Below, piece after piece: positions 1 to 4,907 of a DNA stretch of 10,383 bases (the stretch's first letter is position 1; each line of letters begins with the position of its first letter). Origin of the DNA: an uncultured Bacillaceae bacterium (GTDB lineage: Bacteria > Bacillota > Bacilli > Bacillales > Caldibacillaceae); the NCBI GenBank assembly GCA_937934645.1, contig CALGYZ010000031.1, positions 1 to 10,383 on the forward strand. Reading direction: 5' to 3'. The position numbers and the translations under genes were made by a program. The notes below the pieces were generated by a model. That model was not told the DNA's origin. It made no database searches and saw nothing but the letters and a program-made list of their open reading frames with translations.

Positions 1-98
1 GTTTAGATCTTACCTATGAGGAATTGAAACACAATTTCATTATCAATTTTTACTTCTAAGAAATAAATGTTTCGATCTTACCTGTGAGGTATGGAAAA
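1..98 (+). CRISPR. Trailing end of a CRISPR array (one intact repeat, one spacer, degenerate last repeat)
   Basis: A 30-base repeat at 1-30 begins GTTTAGATCTTACC and ends GAGGAATTGAAAC. It is followed by a 38-base AT-rich spacer (31-68) and a second copy at 69-98. The second copy differs at five of 30 positions (5, 16, 22, 25 and 30), as expected for the decayed terminal repeat at the leader-distal end. The GAAAC end and the position of the degenerate copy place the leader to the left, outside the window, with transcription left to right. Repeats of this length ending in ATTGAAAC are typical of type I-B and type III systems of Firmicutes; no cas gene lies in the window, so the subtype is inferred. 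Because the window opens exactly on a repeat, the array probably continues upstream. Confidence 0.87.
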
Positions 99-143
99 CC
101 TCCGAATTACTCCTCCTTTATTCTCAATAACCAAATCTTCTTC

Positions 144-172
144 AGGACATTGCATCGCAATGTTCTTTTTTT
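144..172 (+). terminator. Rho-independent terminator after the CRISPR array
   Basis: A 10-bp stem AGGACATTGC / GCAATGTTCT (one G-U pair) closes a three-base ATC loop and runs into seven Ts. It lies 45 bases past the last repeat, so it probably ends the pre-crRNA transcript and insulates the promoter of the next gene. Confidence 0.85.
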
Positions 173-203
173 ATCTCTAAACAGAAATTGTATAAGGTGA
201 ATA

Positions 204-232
204 TTGATTTTATTAAATTGTATGTTTATATT
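204..232 (+). promoter_or_regulatory. Probable sigma-A promoter of the methylase cassette
   Basis: TTGATT (204-209) and TATATT (227-232) are separated by exactly 17 bases in AT-rich DNA. The pair lies just after the array terminator and 25 bases before the start codon at 258. Each hexamer matches consensus at four or five of six bases. It would drive the methylase-specificity gene and probably the regulator remnant behind it. Confidence 0.55.
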
Positions 233-257
233 AAAAACAAAAAATGGGAGGTGTGTG

Positions 258-398
258 ATGAACATACTTGACCGGCTACGGAAAATAACGGATGTTCCGG
301 ATGAGTTGGAGACGCTTTTGTTATTATCGGAAGCTATTTTTCAACATGAACAGTTAAAAGAAGCGCCGGCGTTTTTGCAATTCCTTTTTACAGGATGA
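258..398 (+). pseudogene. N-terminal fragment of a type I-like DNA methylase (frameshifted)
   Basis: The ATG at 258 is chosen because GGGAGGTG (245-252) sits just upstream and a good promoter lies further upstream. The 46-residue peptide starts MNILDRLRKITDVPDE and is helical and acidic. It stops at a TGA (396-398) that seems to result from one extra T in the T5 run at 385-389. Removing one T joins AFLQF directly to LLQDEQKAVRYVMQFLQE, the start of the next reading frame, with no residues lost. I read it as the first exon-like piece of one gene spanning 258-2207, broken by a single-base insertion. A sequencing error in the homopolymer is the alternative. On its own the peptide has no recognisable function. 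Confidence 0.6.
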
Positions 399-408
399 AC
401 AAAAAGCG

Positions 409-1344
409 GTGCGCTATGTAATGCAGTTTTTGCAGGAGATTTCCTGGAAGGGCGAAATTCCTTTACGGCGAAACCGGCTGCTTGTTGAAGCGTTAAAACT
501 GGCTGCGGAAAAACAAAAGAATTTGGAACCGTCTCTAACCGTGAATCAATTGCTTGAAATCCGGGAGCTTTTTTCCCAATCTCCCGTGCCTATATTTCTT
601 TATCAACTCATGTTCCGGATGGCCGGTGATGGTCGCGGGAAACACTTGTTGAATGTCTATGCTGATCATCCCGTGGTTCTGCATTTCAAGGAACAAGCCG
701 GTTTTCGTGCCGGCTGTTTTGAAATACCGGATCCCCAGACCGCGTTTCACTTTTTTTTATTTCATCATTTATTCCACTTGAAGAACAGCCAATGTCAACC
801 GGGCAATTTGCAAAATCCGGCTTTTGCGGCAGACGGGGAATTGGAGACATTTGATGTGGTGATTTCCTCACCGCCGTTCGGTCCGTTGTATTCGGATGAT
901 TTTTTACAAGACGATCCCTACGGAAGATTTACCGGAGCTGATCTATCCGCTAAGGATGGTACGGCCGCATACATGCTCCATGCTTTTGCCCATTTGAACG
1001 AAATGGGTAAGGCAGTCTTGTTGTTGAATGGATCCCCGTTGTTCCAAACCGGGAAACGGGGGAGTGCCCGGATGGTATTACTGGAGCAGGATGCCATCGA
1101 AGGGGTTATTGCTTTGCCAGCGGGCTTGCTGCGGGGGTCCTCCATTGCGGTCTATCTACTCATCCTCAACAAAAACAAACCGGAAGAATTCACAAACAAG
1201 GTGATCTTTCTCGATGCGGGAAATCTGTATGAAACGAAACAACGAACAAAATTTTTGTCTGAGCGCTTGATCCGGGAAATCCAGGATCTGTATACCGGAA
1301 AAAACCATCGGAACAGCGGAAAGTCGTGTCCCTCAAGCAAGTGA
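409..1344 (+). CDS. Type I-like N6-adenine DNA methylase (HsdM-like) central part, reading frame interrupted at both ends
   Basis: This is the HsdM-like methylase core, which would transfer a methyl group from SAM to adenine in DNA. Visible motifs are FDVVISSPPFG (residues 149-158), the catalytic tetrapeptide as SPPF instead of the usual NPPF, and LLEQDAIEGVIALPAGLLRG (224-243), typical of the HsdM family. ILNKNKPEEFTNKVIFLDAG (252-271) is another family stretch. A motif II-like FEIPD (104-108) precedes them. The expected SAM motif I (DPACGSGG type) is missing: the region reads LLNVYADHPVV (80-90). The nominal GTG start is not real, since coding similarity continues upstream in the same frame and joins the piece ending at 398. 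The tail after TGK (296-298) is out of frame; the true HsdM C terminus (VVSLKQ..NPSRY) lies in the next frame. Activity is doubtful. Confidence 0.7.
   Translation: MRYVMQFLQEISWKGEIPLRRNRLLVEALKLAAEKQKNLEPSLTVNQLLEIRELFSQSPVPIFLYQLMFRMAGDGRGKHLLNVYADHPVVLHFKEQAGFRAGCFEIPDPQTAFHFFLFHHLFHLKNSQCQPGNLQNPAFAADGELETFDVVISSPPFGPLYSDDFLQDDPYGRFTGADLSAKDGTAAYMLHAFAHLNEMGKAVLLLNGSPLFQTGKRGSARMVLLEQDAIEGVIALPAGLLRGSSIAVYLLILNKNKPEEFTNKVIFLDAGNLYETKQRTKFLSERLIREIQDLYTGKNHRNSGKSCPSSK
1299..1305 (+). other. A AAA AAC slippery heptamer at the methylase/specificity frame break
   Basis: In the methylase frame the codons are GGA AAA AAC, which puts the classic -1 slippery heptamer A AAA AAC in exact phase. 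A -1 slip here would read on as KPSEQRKVVSLKQV and join the methylase to the specificity domain. The upstream frame otherwise ends at a TGA (1342-1344) that overlaps an in-frame ATG of the downstream frame (TGATG), which could also allow reinitiation. I see no convincing downstream stem-loop, so loss of one A from an ancestral A7 run is the simpler reading. Confidence 0.4.
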
Positions 1345-2207
1345 TGGCAAACCAGGGAATCTTAAATCCATCCCGCTATATGATAAAAAAGGACATTTTC
1401 ATTGAAGGATACGGAACGGCGCGGCTTGACGAGAAAAAGTACCAATCCATTCCGATGGTTCCTCTGGAAACCTATTGTGATATTATCACTGGCTCGATTG
1501 TCAAAAAGGCGGCCCGGGGCGAAAAGGTTTATGTGATTAACGGAAAAGCACTGGAGGACGGAAGCATTTTAACAGAAGCCGTTGAAGAAATAAATGTGGA
1601 AAAGAAAGGGGCGTTATCCCGTTCGAAAATCCTGCCAGGGGATTTGCTGATGCTGAGCCGGGGGGCTTCACCGAAATTTGCCATAGCTGATGGGTTTTTC
1701 GCAGAGAAAACGGTATATGCGACAACAAATCTGTTTATCTTACGTCCGAAAAAAGATATGGATCCGGCATATTTGATGGCCTATTTAACCAGTCCTTTCG
1801 GGGAATTAGCCTTATCGAAAATCCAAAAAGGAACGACTATTCCGATGTTTACGATCCGCGCGATAAAAAAACTCCCGGTTCCGCAGGCGGACAAAGACCT
1901 CCAGCGGGAGATTTGCGAGCAATTCATCCAGGCGAAAGCAGAATATGAAGAAACAATTCGAAAAGCTAAGCAGACGTTCAATAAAATAAAAGTAAAAATT
2001 TATAAACAGTTGGGGCTGATGGATGCGCTGGAATCAACATCCGAGAAGGGGGATCTTTCATTGTCGTCAACAAATTGCAGGTTGGCTTCGATTGTGAGAA
2101 TCAATAGGCCAAGGATGACCGGGGGAAAGGAGAGAACAGGAAAGCTTTTTTCTGTAAAACCCTTTTTCCCGGTCATCTGCGTAAATGTAGAAAGAACTAA
2201 GGGGTAA
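1326..2207 (+). CDS. HsdM C terminus fused to a single HsdS-like target recognition domain
   Basis: The frame opens with SLKQVMANQGILNPSRYMI, which matches the C-terminal signature of HsdM methylases (VVSLEE..NYNLN..RY). It therefore continues the methylase, not a separate subunit. Residues about 40-185 resemble one target recognition domain of a type I specificity subunit: LPGDLLMLSRGASPKFAI (103-120), then YLMAYLTSPFGELAL and TTIPMFTIRAIKKLPVP (170-186). A helical conserved region follows (about 187-235, DLQREICEQFIQAKAEYEET onward). One such domain instead of two points to a fused M-S protein. Beyond residue 236 the sequence looks non-homologous and passes through a 64-base palindrome. The TAA (2205-2207) overlaps the ribosome binding site of the next gene. 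The GTG at 1326 and ATG at 1344 (TGATG overlap) are both possible starts if translated separately. Confidence 0.65.
   Translation: MSLKQVMANQGILNPSRYMIKKDIFIEGYGTARLDEKKYQSIPMVPLETYCDIITGSIVKKAARGEKVYVINGKALEDGSILTEAVEEINVEKKGALSRSKILPGDLLMLSRGASPKFAIADGFFAEKTVYATTNLFILRPKKDMDPAYLMAYLTSPFGELALSKIQKGTTIPMFTIRAIKKLPVPQADKDLQREICEQFIQAKAEYEETIRKAKQTFNKIKVKIYKQLGLMDALESTSEKGDLSLSSTNCRLASIVRINRPRMTGGKERTGKLFSVKPFFPVICVNVERTKG
2114..2177. repeat. 64-base imperfect palindrome at the end of the specificity-domain frame
   Basis: Arms 2114-2145 and 2146-2177 align base for base when one is reverse-complemented. The outer 17 positions (GATGACCGGGGGAAAGG) match at 15, with the other two forming G-U pairs in RNA. 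A 5x5 internal mismatch follows, then an ACAG/CTGT inner stem. There is no T-run directly after it, so it is not a standard terminator. It lies within the C-terminal codons of the preceding frame, about residues 263-284, where protein similarity has already ended. A small inserted element or an mRNA-stabilising hairpin are possible readings. Confidence 0.6.
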
Positions 2208-2212
2208 CGGTC

Positions 2213-2474
2213 ATGTCCCATAAAACCAGACCGAAAAGATTGAAAAAATACAGAATGGAAAAGAGGATTTCCATCGATTAATTGGCGGAAATGCTGGGAT
2301 TCATGATTCCACGGTGCCTTATTGGGAAAACGCAAAAAATACCTGCACCATGATCAAATCATTGCCCTGGAAGATTTTTTTGAAAAACCATACCAGGATT
2401 TATTCACCAACTTGACCGACGAAGAAATTGGCCGTCTAGAAGAGCAGACAGAACAAAAGAAAGGGAATGGATAA
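2213..2474 (+). pseudogene. Broken XRE/Cro-type helix-turn-helix regulator
   Basis: The ATG at 2213 follows AAGGGG (2199-2204) at normal spacing. The frame gives MSHKTRPKRLKKYRMEKRIS and then meets a TAA at 2279-2281. Reading on gives LAEMLG. A -1 shift near 2299 then gives IHDSTVPYWENAK, and a second -1 shift in the A-run at 2335-2339 gives KYLHHDQIIALEDFFEKPYQ and an acidic tail to the TAA at 2472-2474. Stitched together this is a complete XRE-family repressor of about 87 residues (RLKKYR, LAEMLG, STV.YWE.AK, ALEDFF), with one nonsense change and two deletions. It probably once regulated or was co-transcribed with the methylase fusion. Three independent lesions make loss of function nearly certain. 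Confidence 0.8.
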
Positions 2475-2506
2475 AGATTCCGTTATTAGTCTCCTTAGTT
2501 TGGAGA

Positions 2507-2737
2507 ATGTGCCATATAACACAAATGGTCGATGGTGATCTCATCAAAATCCTAAACAAGGAATATAAGGAAGGGTTGCAGGGCTGGTACCATAAATTTG
2601 ACCCATATTCCATGATCAATAACTTATATTCGTTTTATACCCGGTTTTCCCGAAGTTGGATATTAATCTTAACAAAAGTGATCGGGATATTTATCATCTA
2701 CATCACATCGGTTTTACTCATTGGACATGTTTCATAA
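2507..2737 (+). CDS. Doubtful small membrane protein ORF
   Basis: A 76-residue frame with a charged N-terminal half (DLIKILNKEYKEGLQGWYHK) and one hydrophobic C-terminal segment (WILILTKVIGIFIIYITSVL, residues 51-70), which could span the membrane. I do not recognise it. GGAG lies only one base before the nominal ATG, too close to act; a later ATG (MVDGDL) has no clear ribosome binding site. It follows a pseudogene in decaying AT-rich DNA, so it may be a remnant or chance frame. Confidence 0.2.
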   Translation: MCHITQMVDGDLIKILNKEYKEGLQGWYHKFDPYSMINNLYSFYTRFSRSWILILTKVIGIFIIYITSVLLIGHVS

Positions 2738-3269
2738 AAAAGTAAGAGAAGCAAAAAGGAGATTGGGTTTCATCTCAATGATGGACCCGGGGTACATCAT
2801 TGAGGAAGTTTTTGTTTATGAAAGTGTAGAAACCCATAATATCACCCTTATGTAATTAATTCTTTTCTTTCAAGATATCCTATTTTTTCAAACAATCACT
2901 CTCAGTTTTTTCTTATGCGCAAAAAAGTGTCTTCAGCTCGTGGACACACTGTAGTTCAAAGGTTACATAAAAGAATAAAGCGGACCTTTCAAATTTTATA
3001 AATCAAATAATTTTTTATTATAATAGATGAATTTAAAATCGAAGGAGGAGTTTAATAGCCGCTTTTATTAACATATTCTCATAAATTGGATACCATTTAT
3101 CAATGTATGTAAGGCTGTGTAATTTGTTTTGTCAAAAAACCAAAAGCTGATCAGGAAACATATTACTGTCCTATATTAACTTAATTTTATTTATATTAAA
3201 AAATTAAAATAAATAAAGACTGGTAAAGAAATATAAACACCAGAACTAGCAGATAGTCAGCACTGTACG
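2738..3269. other. AT-rich stretch without a convincing gene
   Basis: The only frame of note is a 42-residue ORF (2727-2855, beginning MFHKKVREAKRRLGF) with no ribosome binding site. Otherwise the stretch holds AT-rich sequence, an orphan promoter/ribosome binding site pair near 3019-3050, and a run of A/T tracts at 3178-3215. I see no RNA gene, insertion sequence end or coding similarity. Confidence 0.5.
3019..3050 (+). promoter_or_regulatory. Orphan TATAAT and strong Shine-Dalgarno without an ORF
   Basis: A perfect TATAAT (3019-3024) is followed by AAGGAGGAG (3042-3050), a near-ideal ribosome binding site. No ATG, GTG or TTG starts a usable frame at normal spacing after it. The -35 region is poor (TTATAA at 2996-3001). 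It may be the surviving leader of a gene lost by deletion, or chance in AT-rich DNA. Confidence 0.25.
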
Positions 3270-3311
3270 AAAAAAGCACCTTCCAGTCCTTGCGCTGAAA
3301 GGTGCCTTTTT
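3270..3311. terminator. Terminator of the NlpC/P60 gene, probably bidirectional
   Basis: Stem GCACCTTCCAG (3276-3286) pairs with CTGAAAGGTGC (3295-3305), apart from one mismatch. It is flanked by A6 (3270-3275) on one side and T5 (3307-3311) on the other. Read on the minus strand it lies 12 bases past the stop codon of the wall protein gene and ends in six Ts. Confidence 0.85.
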
Positions 3312-3316
3312 ATCTA

Positions 3317-4189
3317 TTAACGGAATGATTTTGCGCCGATATAGTGTTGTTGCCAGTAGCTGTTGTCGAGTGAAGTGATTTCTACGCCAGTTTCTTCTGT
3401 TCCGGCATGGATCATTAAATTGTTTCCGATGTAAATGCCGCTGTGGGATACGCCGTCTTTGTACGTATTGGCAAAGAATACAACATCGCCTGGTTGCGGC
3501 TGGTCCACAAAGGTTCCGTTATTTGCCCACATGCCCGCATGGGTTCTATCTAGTTGGATACCGACTTGGGCAAAGACATAGTTAATGAAACCGCTGCTGT
3601 CAAATCCGTCCGGAGTGGTTCCGCCCCATTGATACGGACTTCCGACGAGGCTTTGGGCAATCGCCACGATCTGATCCCCGGAAACCGTTGCAGCATGTGT
3701 AACTGCTGCATTGGATTGAACATTGGATACTTCATTGACTACAGTATTATTTTCCTGAATCGCCCCGTTTTCCTCAACCGCTGTTTCTGTAGTGATGTTT
3801 AATGCTTCTTTGGTTTCCGGTCCGACAACACCATCAACGGATAAACCGTTTTGTTGTTGGAAATCTTTTACGGCTTGTTCTGTCTTCGGACCGAATATAC
3901 CATCTACTTCCAGTTGATAGCCTTGGTTGTTCAATGCGGATTGAACTTCGGTAACGGCCGGACCTCTGTCACCGTAGGCAATGGTTTCAGAGCTTGTGGC
4001 TGACGATGCCGTTTTCGTGACCGTTGCTTTATTTACTGTTGCATGATATGTACCAGCCTGGTTGGAACCTGGATTCGGTGCGGCACCTCTGGCAGAAACC
4101 TCGTCACCTCCGGCCGGAAATAAGACAAGTGAAGCGGAAACCCCAGCTGATAATAGAATCGTTTTAAGAGAATGGCTTTTCTTCAGCAT
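3317..4189 (-). CDS. Secreted peptidoglycan-binding NlpC/P60 (C40) wall protein with Cys-to-Ser at the catalytic site
   Basis: The 290-residue protein starts with a signal peptide (KK, then a hydrophobic ILLSAGVSASLVLF, likely cleaved near VSA, residue 33). A PG_binding_1 domain (about 70-130, GDRGPAVTEVQSALNNQGY, VDGIFGPKTEQAVKDFQQQN) and an Asn/Glu-rich linker follow. The C-terminal domain is NlpC/P60 (about 171-290: SLVGSPYQWGG, RTHAGMW, QPGDVVFF). This family cuts D-Glu-diamino acid bonds in peptidoglycan using Cys-His-His. The histidines are present (His249 in VSHSGIYIG, His261 in MIHAGT), but the DCSGF motif reads DSSGF: residue 198 is Ser (AGC, 3596-3598). Cleavage is therefore doubtful, while wall binding should persist. 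GGAGGGG precedes the ATG by seven bases. WalR-like boxes lie upstream and a terminator downstream, so it is monocistronic. Confidence 0.92.
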   Translation of the reverse strand: MLKKSHSLKTILLSAGVSASLVLFPAGGDEVSARGAAPNPGSNQAGTYHATVNKATVTKTASSATSSETIAYGDRGPAVTEVQSALNNQGYQLEVDGIFGPKTEQAVKDFQQQNGLSVDGVVGPETKEALNITTETAVEENGAIQENNTVVNEVSNVQSNAAVTHAATVSGDQIVAIAQSLVGSPYQWGGTTPDGFDSSGFINYVFAQVGIQLDRTHAGMWANNGTFVDQPQPGDVVFFANTYKDGVSHSGIYIGNNLMIHAGTEETGVEITSLDNSYWQQHYIGAKSFR

Positions 4190-4244
4190 GGTTTTTCCCC
4201 TCCGTATGATATTCTCTACTACTAAAATAAAATAGCAGATTTAA

Positions 4245-4272
4245 TTTACAAATCGGATACATTACTTTTACA
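4245..4272 (-). promoter_or_regulatory. Three phased WalR (YycF)-like half-sites upstream of the NlpC/P60 gene
   Basis: Read on the minus strand the order is TGTAAA (4272-4267), five bases, TGTATC (4261-4256), five bases, TGTAAA (4250-4245). The WalR consensus is two TGTWAH hexamers separated by five bases; the outer hexamers match fully and the middle one has one mismatch. A further TGTAAA lies at 4292-4287 but off phase. The site is 56 bases before the start codon. WalRK controls autolysins in bacilli, so control of this gene is a reasonable inference. Confidence 0.5.
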
Positions 4273-4393
4273 AAATGTGATGTTTTTTTACAAATTGTTT
4301 CAAAATGTAAAAAAATAGACATGCCTTAATTTTTGAAAGAATTCAATCCGTTGCTCTTTGCTTTAGAATACATGGAATGGTGACCGGTTTTTT

Positions 4394-4645
4394 GTGCCAT
4401 TGAAAAAAGAGGGGAATGGTCAAATTGATGAAAGTTGTTTTATTGAGGGGGATTATTTTCCAGTGATGGCTGTCCAAACAAATCAAAGTGATGGCAAATG
4501 TTCATTCATTTTTATTGGACAGCTTTTTCAAACCCCATTGTGTACCTTTCTAGTGATAAAAACTTGTAACGTGACGAATTTGCTAATACAAAAATATAAA
4601 AGTGAAATAATGATAGGGATTTATCTCATTAATTTTGTATCGTAA
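4394..4645 (+). CDS. Doubtful ORF or gene remnant, unrecognised
   Basis: An 83-residue frame from a GTG, with open reading back to 4367. The first half (MPLKKEGNGQIDESCFIEGD, then YFPVMAVQTNQSDGKCSFIFIG) looks protein-like, with alternating hydrophobic residues suggesting beta strands. The second half looks like read-through of AT-rich DNA. There is no ribosome binding site before the GTG. I cannot assign a family; it may be a fragment of a lost gene or chance. The surrounding 4190-4750 region holds nothing else I can support apart from the WalR-like sites. Confidence 0.22.
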   Translation: MPLKKEGNGQIDESCFIEGDYFPVMAVQTNQSDGKCSFIFIGQLFQTPLCTFLVIKTCNVTNLLIQKYKSEIMIGIYLINFVS

Positions 4646-4752
4646 AAATAGGGGAATGGGAGATGAACATCGGGAGATCTGCATGTATCGTCATCAAAGG
4701 AGCAGTACACAATTGATCCGGATTTTATGATGTTTTGTTCAGTGCTAATCTA

Positions 4753-4788
4753 ACGGAAGATACAGCGTCCGCTTCCTGTCCGTTTTTT
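4753..4788 (+). terminator. Possible weak terminator
   Basis: GGAAG (4755-4759) can pair with CTTCC (4772-4776), or ACGGA (4753-4757) with TCCGT (4779-4783), ahead of six Ts (4783-4788). The stems are short and mutually exclusive, so this is tentative. It would shield the AraC-GH39 gene from upstream transcription. Confidence 0.35.
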
Positions 4789-4791
4789 GTA

Positions 4792-4820
4792 TTGTAGCCG
4801 TCTTACGTGGTATTCATAAT
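4792..4820 (+). promoter_or_regulatory. Candidate sigma-A promoter of the AraC-GH39 gene
   Basis: TTGTAG (4792-4797) and CATAAT (4815-4820) have the ideal 17-base spacing. The -10 matches consensus at five of six bases and the -35 keeps the TTG core. A short inverted repeat, AGTTA/TAACT, follows at about 4822-4837 and the start codon is at 4908, leaving an untranslated leader of roughly 80 bases where autoregulation could act. Confidence 0.4.
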
Positions 4821-4907
4821 AAAGTTAAAGGGGTAACTCTAGTCTGATAACTTGTTAAAGCTTGAACAAAAATGATCATTGCAGTGATTCATGAGAGGAG
4901 ATTTTCC

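Noticed and set aside
2000..2335. A 111-residue minus-strand ORF over the specificity-domain end and the XRE remnant
   Set aside because: The plus strand carries recognisable HsdS-like and XRE sequence here; the minus frame is composition-driven.
3178..3215. AT-rich inverted repeats as a possible origin or insertion-element end
   Set aside because: The matches are imperfect and expected by chance in such AT-rich sequence; there are no DnaA boxes or target duplications.
4872..4874. ATG at 4872 as the start of the AraC-GH39 gene
   Set aside because: No ribosome binding site precedes it, whereas the ATG at 4908 has AGGAG at ideal spacing and the cupin region follows it closely.
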